This document shows positions 52,720 to 61,603 of a stretch of 64,000 nt of DNA, piece by piece. Every line of letters starts with the position of its first letter. The first letter of the stretch is position 1. The notes below the pieces were generated by a model that did no database searches, was not told the DNA's origin, and was given only the letters and a program-made list of their open reading frames with translations. Position numbers and translations under genes: made by a program. Source of the DNA: a virus; the IMG/VR virus record IMGVR_UViG_3300031857_000091, positions 1 through 64,000 of that record, one strand, 5' to 3'.

Positions 52720-54075
52720 ATGACAACGCAAGGGAAGCTACCTCCAAATTCTCTATCAGGAGAAGAAAGTTTACTAGGGTTACTATTAATGAATAGCGAT
52801 AACCTTCTCGAAATTCTCCAAGAGCTGGATGTCAGCGATTTTTATTCTCCAGCTCATCAAAAAATCTTTGAAGCTATAAAGCAATTGCATCGAAAAAATA
52901 AACCAGTGGACTTGATTACAGTCACACTGGCTTTAGAAGACGTAAATCACTTAACAAGTGTGGGGGGAAGACCCAAGCTTGCTGATTTAATTGAAAAAGG
53001 ATATATGTGTTACAACCCAATGGAGGTTGTGAATGTTATTAAACATAATAGCATAAAACGCAAGATACTATCAATAACACATGAGATAGCAGGGCAATTG
53101 TATGACCCCAGCACAGAAGCTTTAGAAATAATTCAGGAATATACAGAGATTCTTTTAGGGTTGGGAGATAGACTGCGCCCTACGACTAATGGACTGCGAG
53201 ATATTCAAACAATCATGCCAAATGTTTTGGATGACATCGAAAAACTAAATAGTGAAGAGGATACCGTTTCATTAAATACAGGACTTTATGACCTTGATAA
53301 ATTAACTGGAGGGTTTCCAAGAGGTTCGTTTTCTGCTATAGTTGCTCGAGCTGGCATGGGAAAAACAACAACTGCCGTACAAATAGCAATGAATTTAGCC
53401 CAACAAGGCAAGAAAGTCTGTTACTTTTCTCTGGAGATGACTGAGGTTCAATTGGTCAAGAAAATAATGGCTCGAATAATAGCAAAAGAAGATCCTCATC
53501 CAAAACTTAATGCTTCAAATCTTTTCCGAAGCCAAGGACTAAAAGACGTGAGAGATTTAGAGCTTTTTATTTCTGCTATTCCAGCAGCAAGTGAATTAAG
53601 TTTTTTGATAGACGAGTATTCAAGTACAACAGTTGATCACATTCGCAACGAATTAACAAAACAAGTCCAGAAAGGACAGAAGCCGGATGTTGTTTTTGTT
53701 GATTATGTTGGGATCATGGATATTGAATCAAAATATCGAAACAGGGTATTAGAATTAGACCATACTCTCAAACAGTTGCGAGCAATTGCAAAAGATTTTG
53801 ATGTAGCACTAATTGGACTAGAACAAATTAATCGAGGAGTCGAATCTCAATCCGATAAACGTCCTGCAATGAAAGATATTCGGGGAACAGGCGGGTATGA
53901 ACAAGAAGCTGCCTTAATACTAGGTTTATATAATCCTGACTATTACAAACCCGAAGAAGCTCCACCCATGGGAATACTAGAGATAATTGTCCTTAAAAGC
54001 CGTTTTGGAAAGCCCGGAACGGTCAAGGTAGGGTTTGAACCTCAATACAATAGACTTCGTAATCTGGCTTTGTAA
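52720..54075 (+). CDS. dnaB: Replicative DNA helicase, DnaB-like
   Basis: 451 residues from the ATG at 52720 (AAGGAG Shine-Dalgarno at correct spacing; an in-frame TTG at 52651 is less likely). N-terminal helical domain (SGEESLLGLLLMNSDNLLEIL), Walker A AGMGKTTT, YFSLEMTEVQLVKKIMAR, Walker B VVFVDYVGIMD, and the arginine-finger type region GLEQINRGVESQSDKR. The hexamer should unwind DNA at the phage replication fork. No intein is present. Confidence 0.94.
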   Translation: MTTQGKLPPNSLSGEESLLGLLLMNSDNLLEILQELDVSDFYSPAHQKIFEAIKQLHRKNKPVDLITVTLALEDVNHLTSVGGRPKLADLIEKGYMCYNPMEVVNVIKHNSIKRKILSITHEIAGQLYDPSTEALEIIQEYTEILLGLGDRLRPTTNGLRDIQTIMPNVLDDIEKLNSEEDTVSLNTGLYDLDKLTGGFPRGSFSAIVARAGMGKTTTAVQIAMNLAQQGKKVCYFSLEMTEVQLVKKIMARIIAKEDPHPKLNASNLFRSQGLKDVRDLELFISAIPAASELSFLIDEYSSTTVDHIRNELTKQVQKGQKPDVVFVDYVGIMDIESKYRNRVLELDHTLKQLRAIAKDFDVALIGLEQINRGVESQSDKRPAMKDIRGTGGYEQEAALILGLYNPDYYKPEEAPPMGILEIIVLKSRFGKPGTVKVGFEPQYNRLRNLAL

Positions 54076-54084
54076 TATTGCCTT

Positions 54085-54136
54085 AAACTCATTTACTTGA
54101 TACTATTGAAAACAGCAAGTAAATGAGTTTTTATTT
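54085..54136 (+). terminator. Terminator after dnaB
   Basis: AAACTCATTTACTTG and CAAGTAAATGAGTTT pair over a 16-base loop, followed by TTATTT. The long open frame starting at 54123 overlaps it, so translation of the next gene probably starts at 54141. Confidence 0.85.
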
Positions 54137-54140
54137 AGCC

Positions 54141-54437
54141 ATGAAAAAAACAAGAAGACAACTAGAAACCTACCAAGCCGTTTATCAACGGAATAAGTAT
54201 GCTCCAGTAAAAAAGAAGCTGTGTGAAGAAAAAAAAGAAAGTTTTCTCGCTCGTTATCCTGACTGGGAAAAAAAGAAATCTCGTCTTACTAATGAAGAAA
54301 TATATATTATTAGTAGTTACTATGGTCTTAATGGACATAGAGAATTTAACAGAAAAATAGCCAAGGAACTTAATATAAGTACGCAATGGCTATACGAGAA
54401 AAGAAAAAAGATAGAAGCTAAACTAGATCAAGATTAG
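54141..54437 (+). CDS. Helix-turn-helix DNA-binding protein
   Basis: 98 residues, strongly basic. The C-terminal part (LTNEEIYIISSYYGLNG...REFNRKIAKELNISTQWLYEKRKKIE) resembles a sigma-70 region 4-like or related helix-turn-helix. Probably a regulator. The 3' end overlaps the convergent thyX gene by 20 bases. Confidence 0.65.
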   Translation: MKKTRRQLETYQAVYQRNKYAPVKKKLCEEKKESFLARYPDWEKKKSRLTNEEIYIISSYYGLNGHREFNRKIAKELNISTQWLYEKRKKIEAKLDQD

Positions 54438-55236
54438 CCTCGGTTAATCCAAAAGCTTCTAAAGATAACTGAAAAGGATTATCTGGAATACACTCAACCA
54501 AAGATAGCATCATTTGTGCTATCTTTTGTATTTCTAGTTGCGCATCGGAAGAATTTCGTAGTCGCTGGAAATGAACAAAACTTCTAAAGTTAAAAGTAAC
54601 ATCAAAATCTACTTGCTTGCAGTAAGGAAGAAAGTACCTGCTACATTCTTTTGCTCTTTTTCTTCCTACTACTGGAGTCAATCTAGAGCAAGTCAAATGA
54701 TATAACCTGTGCCCTAACTCGGCATAGGAATTAAGTAAATTAATAATATCTCCAGGCTCGTTAAATTCTGGATAATTGGCTAAAGTTTCTGATAAATCAT
54801 TTACTAGATGAATCTCTGTCCCGTCAAATGCAGCCCAGTCTGAGGGGAGATACCACTTATCAGGAAGTTCTTTGTATCTGGCAGATTCCGTGTTAATAGA
54901 CACACCAATACGATGTTTAAGAAAGTGGATATGACTAGCGATATCGGCTCGTACCTGAAAATGTAAGGTACTTTTTTCAAAGGGAGTATGATGACCTGCT
55001 CTAGCCAAAGAGAGTAACAATTCTTTCGGCGATCGCTTTCTATTTTTTTTTGTGTCTTCAAATAACGAATTAATCCAAGTCTTCCCTCCAGAACCATCAT
55101 TTACTGATTTTTCATAAAGAGATGATAGGGAGTCTATATTATCTAAACAGGTAGACTGCCAAGCTGATAAACAATGGGTTTCGTCCCCACCGTAGTAACC
55201 CATTAAAGCAACAAGATTTTGATGACGATATTTCAT
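54418..55236 (-). CDS. thyX: Flavin-dependent thymidylate synthase
   Basis: 272 residues. The ThyX signature appears as KHRIGVSINTES (RHRX7S with Lys for the first Arg) and the catalytic FLPYCKQVDFDVTFNFRSFVHFQ region follows near the C-terminal part. It makes dTMP from dUMP using FAD, NADPH and methylenetetrahydrofolate. The start overlaps the stop of dcd by one base (TAATG). dcd, thyX and tmk lie together and give a dCTP to dTTP route. Confidence 0.9.
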   Translation of the reverse strand: MKYRHQNLVALMGYYGGDETHCLSAWQSTCLDNIDSLSSLYEKSVNDGSGGKTWINSLFEDTKKNRKRSPKELLLSLARAGHHTPFEKSTLHFQVRADIASHIHFLKHRIGVSINTESARYKELPDKWYLPSDWAAFDGTEIHLVNDLSETLANYPEFNEPGDIINLLNSYAELGHRLYHLTCSRLTPVVGRKRAKECSRYFLPYCKQVDFDVTFNFRSFVHFQRLRNSSDAQLEIQKIAQMMLSLVECIPDNPFQLSLEAFGLTEANLDLV

Positions 55237-55850
55237 TAAACTTTTGAGAATATGACTGTTTGAGGTTGATTTTGATACTTGCCTTTTCTGTCAGAGTAAG
55301 ACGTTTGGCACGATTCCCCTTTGAAAAAAAGAACTTGAGCTATTCCTTCATTAACATACAATCGACATGGGGTGTTGGATGTATTAGCAAATTCTAGAGT
55401 AAGATAACCGCGCCAACCAGCTTCTAACGGCGTTATGTTGGCAATTATTCCAGCTCTAGCATAAGTTGATTTTCCCAAACATACCCCAGTCACATCCTCT
55501 GGCATATTAAAAGCTTCTACAGAGACTCCTAGAGCATAGCCATGAGCGGGGATAACGAAGAATTCGCCATACGAATCGACTATACTAGTTAATTGCTCGA
55601 CCGAATCCTCGTTAAAACACTTCGGGTTATTAATTTTTTTTGTTAGCAGAAAATTACCAGACTTTTTAGTTTTTCTACTCGTAAATATCCGAAAATCTTT
55701 TTCGGATAACCTGATATCATAGCCGTATGAACTTAACCCATAGCTAATTACTTTACGGTTATTTAGTCTAGAAACCAACTGCTTTTCAAACGGGGCAATC
55801 ATTCCTGCTGTATTAGCTAAGTGATTAATTTGTTTATCATTTAGAATCAT
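55236..55850 (-). CDS. dcd: dCTP deaminase
   Basis: 204 residues from the ATG at 55850 (GAGG Shine-Dalgarno). Motifs GLSSYGYDIRLSEKDFRIF, GKSTYARAGIIANITPLEAGW with the catalytic Glu, and LTLEFANTSNTPCRLY belong to the dCTP deaminase/dUTPase fold. It converts dCTP to dUTP, feeding ThyX after hydrolysis. Overlaps the upstream gene by 14 bases. Confidence 0.92.
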   Translation of the reverse strand: MILNDKQINHLANTAGMIAPFEKQLVSRLNNRKVISYGLSSYGYDIRLSEKDFRIFTSRKTKKSGNFLLTKKINNPKCFNEDSVEQLTSIVDSYGEFFVIPAHGYALGVSVEAFNMPEDVTGVCLGKSTYARAGIIANITPLEAGWRGYLTLEFANTSNTPCRLYVNEGIAQVLFFKGESCQTSYSDRKGKYQNQPQTVIFSKV

Positions 55851-56229
55851 CGCTAACCTCTGCTTCATTAACTAATTGACTAAATTGAGAAAACTTATCT
55901 CTTTTGTTTATTAATAGTTTTAATTTATTTGACTCCAGTAAAATATCTAGCCCATCATTAAATGATTCGGTTACCACTATTCCAAGCAACGTTATACAAG
56001 ATTGTTCTTTAATGTCAGGATAAGCCAATTTTAAAGCTTTGATTAAATAAGCGTAAATAGGCAATGGCTCGTATACTTGCATTTGAGTTATCCATTCTGG
56101 ACTTTTATAAAGCAGAATAATCTCAGGTATTCTGGGAGACTCCTTTAATAACTTTATTAAAGAAGTTAAGATGGCTTTATTCCCTGTATAAGTATCCTTG
56201 ATTTGCGATAATCTAATTTCTGTTATCAT
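55837..56229 (-). CDS. Hypothetical protein upstream of dcd
   Basis: 130 residues, helical and Leu/Ile-rich (AILTSLIKLLKESPRIPEIILLYKS), acidic C-terminus. First gene of the minus-strand dcd-thyX operon. No family recognised. Confidence 0.65.
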   Translation of the reverse strand: MITEIRLSQIKDTYTGNKAILTSLIKLLKESPRIPEIILLYKSPEWITQMQVYEPLPIYAYLIKALKLAYPDIKEQSCITLLGIVVTESFNDGLDILLESNKLKLLINKRDKFSQFSQLVNEAEVSDDSK

Positions 56230-56264
56230 CTCAATAATTACTCTAGTTGCGAGAAATGTATTAA

Positions 56265-56810
56265 ATGATTATAGCTGTAGAGGGAATCAATGGAAGTGGA
56301 AAAACAACTTTAATAAACAAACTAAAACAGACTTTAAAAAACCAAAACCCTATAATTACTCATCATCCTAATAACTATTCTTTTGAGGGAGAAAAAGCCT
56401 TAGATTATTTTGCAGAAAATAACAATTTACTAGGTGGGTTATGGGCACTAGAAGATATTAATCGTTCTTATGCGATTGCTCAGCAAAACCCCAAGAATTG
56501 TTACATCTGGTCTCGATGCCAAATGTCTGCACTAGTTTATAATGGCAAATTCCATAAAGACTTTACCGCATTAAAAAACAAGATTTTTAGAGACAAGTCT
56601 TACCCAGACTGCCTGATTTATTTAGATATTCCCCTTGAGACTTGTTGGGAAAGAGTAATTACTCGCAATCGAACCAGAGATGTAGATTTAACACTAGAAA
56701 AACTAAAACAAGATTATTTTCGGTATCAAGAGATAAAAAATATATTTAAAACTCTTCACCAAGAAAATAAAATCAAGTATTATTTTGAATATAAATTAAA
56801 AAATGATTGA
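56265..56810 (+). CDS. tmk: Thymidylate kinase-like protein
   Basis: 181 residues. P-loop VEGINGSGKTT near residues 5-15, lid/DRX-type region IYLDIPLETCWERVITRNRTRD, and a C-terminal helix. It phosphorylates dTMP to dTDP. Shorter than host Tmk (about 210), as is usual for phage versions. Divergent from the dcd-thyX operon. Confidence 0.8.
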   Translation: MIIAVEGINGSGKTTLINKLKQTLKNQNPIITHHPNNYSFEGEKALDYFAENNNLLGGLWALEDINRSYAIAQQNPKNCYIWSRCQMSALVYNGKFHKDFTALKNKIFRDKSYPDCLIYLDIPLETCWERVITRNRTRDVDLTLEKLKQDYFRYQEIKNIFKTLHQENKIKYYFEYKLKND

Positions 56811-56812
56811 TT

Positions 56813-57163
56813 ATGATATCTGAAGAAATATTTTACTGCAACATTCCTGCGGATAAAAATTATCCAGAAATTAAATTAAAATGTTCTGCTTTTCGATGTG
56901 ATGACCATAGTATGTTTGTCAATGGATACTATGAATTTTCCATTGATCAAAAAGAATACGAAACTTATCACGCAATTTGCCGGATAAAAACTAAAGACCA
57001 GGAAAATATCTGGGTGGAGAATTTATATTCTGCTGTTGCAAATGAAATTGAACACCAATATCAGTTGTCTGTTGAGATATTTGATGAACAAGGGTACTGG
57101 GATTTTGACTGTTTCCCAAGATTTGTGTTTAGCTATGTTTATGATGCTTATAATAAAATTTAA
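56813..57163 (+). CDS. Hypothetical protein downstream of tmk
   Basis: 116 residues, rich in Tyr, Asp and Glu (YYEFSIDQKEYETYHAICRI). The ATG at 56813 lies just after the tmk stop; a TTG four bases inside tmk would add two residues. No family recognised. Confidence 0.65.
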   Translation: MISEEIFYCNIPADKNYPEIKLKCSAFRCDDHSMFVNGYYEFSIDQKEYETYHAICRIKTKDQENIWVENLYSAVANEIEHQYQLSVEIFDEQGYWDFDCFPRFVFSYVYDAYNKI

Positions 57164-57706
57164 AAATCTAAAGCACGTTCAACTCTAAAAGATTTTTGTG
57201 GAGAAGCTATATTCTAAAAAACCCTTACTAGGAATAATATTGTTGATTATTTAAAAACTTTTAAAACCTCGGTTTTAAAAAACTCTTGCCAGAAATAAAA
57301 ATCAACAATGTTATTTAAAACTTTTGTTGTTAATACATAACCTCGATTGCAAACCCTATATTAGGAAAAGACATTACCAAAAATTATAAAAAACTCTGTT
57401 AAAAATAAGTTTAGCAGTTTATAATTATAGTTACCCTGAAAAAATCAAAAAAACTTTTACTAGAAATTAACTAATTATCAAAACCCTTACTAGGAATAAA
57501 AAATCAAAAGCTATAACAAAACTCTTATTAGAAATCAAATAATTATCAAAACCCTTAACAGGAATAAAATTTTATTAAAATAAAAAACTTTCATTAAAAT
57601 AAAATTTTGTCAACGGGTTAAACAAATCCTTTTAGGTATAAAATCAAGAACTGCTAAAACAAACTCTTTTTAGACACTGTTAATAAGTTATTATTTTTTA
57701 TTCATT
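57164..57706. other. AT-rich non-coding region upstream of the terminase
   Basis: 543 bases with no convincing gene. It is filled by the degenerate 20-bp repeat array described separately, ending about 25 bases before the terminase start codon. Confidence 0.8.
57218..57680 (+). repeat. Degenerate 20-bp repeat array upstream of terminase
   Basis: Eleven copies of a motif near AAACCCTTACTAGGAATAAA, starting at about 57218, 57280, 57351, 57391, 57451, 57481, 57519, 57549, 57585, 57624 and 57661. Intervals are 30-71 bases. The copies at 57481 and 57549 are closest to consensus. The same motif in the opposite direction fills 44543-44838 upstream of the portal gene. Confidence 0.8.
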
Positions 57707-59083
57707 ATGTTAATTCCCTCTATTGAAACTTTTGTTACCGAACCTTATCTAATAGGTAAAGATATCACCTTTCGCCCGATTCAAAAAGAAATAATATATG
57801 ACTTCTGGAATAAGCCCTACACAATGGGGGTATGGTGCTTAGGGAGAAGAAGCGGTAAAACCTTTTGTGCAGCGGCAAGCGCGGTTTATGCCTGTACAGC
57901 CTTAGCCCCTATCTTCAAGAAATATATTAGAGCCAATGAGAGTTATTATGTTTTATTCGTTGCCAATAATGAAGAGCAAGCAAAAATTGCTCTTGACCAA
58001 GTAAAAATATTCTTGGAGAATTCCCCTACACTGAAGATGCTGATAAAAAGCAATAACGCAACTTCAGTGACATTGAAGAATGGAGCTATTTTTAAAGCCG
58101 TCCCAAATACGGCTAAAGGTGTACGTGGTTACTCCGTGGCGTTGGCTATCTTTGATGAAGCTGCACACTATAGAACAGGATATGGGGAACAGACTGGGGA
58201 ACAACTTTATCAAGCGATCGCCCCATCTATAGCCCAGTTTGGTGACTATGGTCGGTTATTGATGATTAGTACCCCTTGGACCAAACAAGGGATATTTTAT
58301 GACAACTACCAAAAAGGTTTATCTGGACAATACCCAGAGATTCATGTAGCTAATTACCCAACATGGGAAGTCAACCCCACTATCTCGGAAGCTTTTCTAG
58401 CCTCAGCAAAAAAACGAGACCCTATCATGTATGAGGTTGAGTATGGAGCTAACTTCTCGGTAGACTTTGCTGCGTTCTTGGATGTAGATAAAATTAGGGA
58501 GTCAGTTACTTTATCTGGCACAACACCTCCTCAAAAAACTTATCGCAACAAGTATTTATTGGCTCTTGACCCTGCCTTATCTGGAGATGCTTTTACTGCG
58601 GCGATCGCCCATCAAGAAGGAACTAAGTTAGTTGTTGACTATCTCCATGAGTTTCTTCCATCATTTCATCAAGGGAGCAAGAAGGTAGTAGACATTAGCA
58701 AGGTAGAAGAATGGATTATGGCTCGACACCAGGATTACGGGTTTAAGAAGATAGTTTTAGACCAATTCCAGAGCGCTTCTACTATTCAGCGACTCAATGC
58801 AAAACTAGGCTCTAAAATTGCCGAATTAACCTGGACGCATAACAATAAAATCATTGCTTATGGCTATCTAAAGGAATTATTTAACCTCAATCAAATAGCT
58901 CTATACCCTCACGACAAAACTATTAGCCAGTTAACTAACTTGCAGGTTCATTACAATAAGTCGGGTTCTTGGACTGTATCTGGAGGAAGTGGACTGCAAG
59001 TAGATGATTATTGTTCGGTATTGGCTGCTCTAGCTTTCATTTCTAAGGACAGTAAGGATGTGGGGTGGTCAAAATATGCTTAA
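57707..59083 (+). CDS. terL: Terminase large subunit
   Basis: 458 residues. Walker A GRRSGKT (residues 46-52), Walker B AIFDEAAH (Asp150, Glu151) and the nuclease-domain Asp288 in LLALDPALSG are visible. The protein pumps DNA into the capsid and cuts it. No neighbouring small terminase is obvious, and no portal gene follows it directly. Confidence 0.93.
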   Translation: MLIPSIETFVTEPYLIGKDITFRPIQKEIIYDFWNKPYTMGVWCLGRRSGKTFCAAASAVYACTALAPIFKKYIRANESYYVLFVANNEEQAKIALDQVKIFLENSPTLKMLIKSNNATSVTLKNGAIFKAVPNTAKGVRGYSVALAIFDEAAHYRTGYGEQTGEQLYQAIAPSIAQFGDYGRLLMISTPWTKQGIFYDNYQKGLSGQYPEIHVANYPTWEVNPTISEAFLASAKKRDPIMYEVEYGANFSVDFAAFLDVDKIRESVTLSGTTPPQKTYRNKYLLALDPALSGDAFTAAIAHQEGTKLVVDYLHEFLPSFHQGSKKVVDISKVEEWIMARHQDYGFKKIVLDQFQSASTIQRLNAKLGSKIAELTWTHNNKIIAYGYLKELFNLNQIALYPHDKTISQLTNLQVHYNKSGSWTVSGGSGLQVDDYCSVLAALAFISKDSKDVGWSKYA

Positions 59084-59113
59084 TTGGCTTTAATTGGCTG
59101 TTTAATTGGACAA

Positions 59114-59148
59114 GAAAAAAACCGCTAACCAAGAGTCAGGTTAGCGGG
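59114..59148 (-). terminator. Intrinsic terminator
   Basis: Minus strand: CCGCTAACC and GGTTAGCGG pair with TTTTTTT after the second arm. It ends transcription of the 59170 gene and separates it from the terminase. Confidence 0.88.
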
Positions 59149-59169
59149 AAAAAGAAGCTTTAGCCGTAG

Positions 59170-59820
59170 TTAGTTCATGCGGTTAATGCAACGGCGCATA
59201 GCTTCATAAGGTTCTAGTCCCATTTCGATAGCTAATCCGATAGATTCTTGAGTAGTTGTCAGCTTTACTAGCGTCTCATTATCTAAATCATCTCGCGTGC
59301 CATCTTCAATTCCTAGCCCGGCTTGCATCTCATGGATGAATTTACCGTACTGCCAATTTTCTGTGTACCCATAAGCTTTTAGAGAATCAGTCAGATATTT
59401 TTTGAATGTTGTCTTTGAGCGATCGCGGTTGAATATCCATGCTTGACGCTCTTCTGTTTCAAATTTGACATGAAAAGCATCTGAGAATAATTGCTGGAGA
59501 GAAAGTCCCATCAAAGTCCTTGAAAGGTCAATAGCGATTGGGTTTTGTTTAATAGCTAGCTCAAAAAGTACTAACTCAAAATTAGATAGAAGCAATACGT
59601 TAACGGCTTTTGGGTTTAGAGTAGTATTCCACTTGTCGAACTGGAAAGATGCGCCCATTATAGATTTAATAGCTCTAGAAGCTTGGTTTTTGTCGAACTG
59701 AAAAAGACTACAAATTTGTGGCACTGCAATCCCAAAAGTTCCATTTTCAATCATTAAGCCTTCTAGTTTTAAACTGCCAATGCAAACTGTCGCCAATTCA
59801 GCGCGTGGATATGATACCAT
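59170..59820 (-). CDS. BRO/KilA-like accessory protein
   Basis: 216 residues from the ATG at 59820. Pattern in the first half: GTFGIAVPQICSLFQFDKNQASRAIK, then NVLLLSNFELVLFEL and a C-terminal acidic/helical part. It resembles phage antirepressor-type (BRO/KilA-related) proteins seen near such genes, but the match is not strong. Confidence 0.55.
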   Translation of the reverse strand: MVSYPRAELATVCIGSLKLEGLMIENGTFGIAVPQICSLFQFDKNQASRAIKSIMGASFQFDKWNTTLNPKAVNVLLLSNFELVLFELAIKQNPIAIDLSRTLMGLSLQQLFSDAFHVKFETEERQAWIFNRDRSKTTFKKYLTDSLKAYGYTENWQYGKFIHEMQAGLGIEDGTRDDLDNETLVKLTTTQESIGLAIEMGLEPYEAMRRCINRMN

Positions 59821-59946
59821 TTCAGAATCCTCAAGTTGTGTTTGGGGTCGCCGACGGTAAAACAAAGTTGAAGTGTTTCGAGCATTTCTTCTTTGTGTCG
59901 GTGTTACTATTTTGGTTAACGGTTTTTTGGATTTACCTTACGTCAT

Positions 59947-60627
59947 CTAACATTCTCCTGATTCCTCTTGCTCTAATGTCTTTTCCAAAACTTCAATAAC
60001 TTGCATTGCTATCTTCTTCCAATCAAAAAAGTTTCCCTTCTCTATGTGCAACCGAAATTTATTGATAAAAAATATCTGTACTACACCGTGAATGCTTTTC
60101 ATCTTGTTAGCTAGTGCAATCATTTTTTCATCCTGATAATTTTCATATAAAAGGATGTTTGTGTCAAGAAAAGCACAATCTCTGCCTAAAGAATCGTTTT
60201 TGATTATTTCTAATTGAAATTTTTTCCCAGACAAAGAGGTGTACTCAAACCTTTCTTCTAAAAGATTCCGAATTTGCTCAGCTATTTCTGACCATTCAAA
60301 CAAATCCCCTTTTTGTAAATACACTCGGTATTTATGAATAAAAGATACAATCGCTATCCCTTTGATATTGTTTATTTTTTCGGATAATTTACCCATCTGT
60401 TTGTCTCCGTATTCGACAAATAAAGCTGTTGTTGTATCAAGATAGGCACAATCTCTGCCTAAAGGATCGTTTTTGACTCTTTGTAGTCTAAATTTTTCCC
60501 CAGAAGATGATGTGTAATCGAATATTGTCAAAAATGTAGTATCAATACTTTGGTTTAGGCTGATTGTATCTTGATGTAAGTTCATTGGTTTTTGAGGTAA
60601 ATTCATTGCTTCTTGAAGTAAATTCAT
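59947..60627 (-). CDS. Protein with two tandem repeat domains
   Basis: 226 residues. The region from about residue 33 contains two related units of about 88 residues: FDYTSSSGEKFRLQRVKNDP...LGRDCAYLDTT and FEYTSLSGKKFQLEIIKNDS...LGRDCAFLDTN, then AMQVIEVLEKTLEQEE. No family recognised. A tandem duplication is evident. The N-terminus has the start-rich MNLLQ, MNLPQ and MNLHQ, so the start site is uncertain. Confidence 0.75.
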   Translation of the reverse strand: MNLLQEAMNLPQKPMNLHQDTISLNQSIDTTFLTIFDYTSSSGEKFRLQRVKNDPLGRDCAYLDTTTALFVEYGDKQMGKLSEKINNIKGIAIVSFIHKYRVYLQKGDLFEWSEIAEQIRNLLEERFEYTSLSGKKFQLEIIKNDSLGRDCAFLDTNILLYENYQDEKMIALANKMKSIHGVVQIFFINKFRLHIEKGNFFDWKKIAMQVIEVLEKTLEQEESGEC

Positions 60628-60665
60628 TGTTTTTTATGATGGTATTTGTTAGGATTGAGTACTTA

Positions 60666-61421
60666 CTAGCTTAGCTCAACGCGGTAAGACCGAAATGCTT
60701 TTGATACGCAGTAGTCAAGTACCGCACCTTCAACTTCAGGATTGTTGGCGGGATACATAGTCGCTGGAATCTGCTTCGCTGAAGCATTTGAGTAGCGTTG
60801 ACCTGTTCCTTCAATAAGATGGGCACAACGAGATTTAACGTATTTTCCAAGTGTGCACCCAAAATTCCTGGGAACTTGGAATCCTAAGCGGATAGCAACA
60901 TCCACTGCACCTTCTAATAGCGGTGCAGTAGTTCCAGGTAACATTTGCTGTTCAGCTAGTAGGGCATTACCTAGTTTATTTTTAAGAAGCTGGGCTAACT
61001 GCAAATCTCCACAATCAGTAAAATACTTAATAGTGGAAGCTTGTACACGGATATCTTCAGTGGTAACCGTTATTACTGGTTGAGGTTGTGGTTGTGCTGA
61101 TTGCTCTATCAAATGTTTAATATGCAAATTGCACCACACATGGAACTCAGGGGATAACCATTGAGCAAAGGCGATCGCTATCAATGGATGTGCCCACGTT
61201 CCCTGTTCAAAGTTTCCAGAATTTCCTTTCAAGCTAACTAATAATTGTGATGCCGGAATTCCGGTTTCACTCGAAACGGCTTCTATATATGCTTTTGAGT
61301 TATTTGTGTCTAGCCAATGGTTTACTTTTTTACTGAAAATCGTAGCCATTTGAGTAAGACAAACAAAATCGTCCTTATCTCGCTACTCAAATGTACTGCC
61401 TTTCCAAGTTAATTCAGTCAT
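60666..61421 (-). pseudogene. KilA-N protein interrupted by an amber codon
   Basis: The frame starts at ATG 61421 with an excellent Shine-Dalgarno (TAGGAGAAAAT) and would give 251 codons, but codon 13 is TAG (61383-61385). After the stop the same frame reads RDKDDFVCLTQMATIFSKKV, the start of a KilA-N domain, with GTWAHPLIAIAFAQWL further on. So the ATG at 61349, giving 227 residues, lies inside the domain. Either a nonsense mutation or a suppressible amber. A second, C-terminal part (about 150-251) resembles phage antirepressor tails. Confidence 0.75.
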
Positions 61422-61603
61422 ATTTTCTCCTAGATTTTTATTGGAGAACAAGCAAACGCGCCAAAAATTGTTAAAATTTTAAACGTCGGCTAGTCCTTTT
61501 AGCTGGCTGCGCTGAATGCGATAGGCGGTAGCGCTAACTACCCCTTGTTCGCGGCGCATGAAAGTATCTTAGCAAAGATTTGTAAATAAATAAACTAAAT
61601 TAG

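Noticed and set aside
44543-57680. CRISPR arrays at the two degenerate repeat regions
   Set aside because: Repeats are short, imperfect and irregularly spaced, with no unique spacers of constant length and no cas genes.
60666-61421. Genome-wide recoding of TAG
   Set aside because: thyX and the 25815-26534 gene end at TAG in positions where stopping makes sense, and no suppressor tRNA with a CTA anticodon was seen, so the KilA-N amber looks local.
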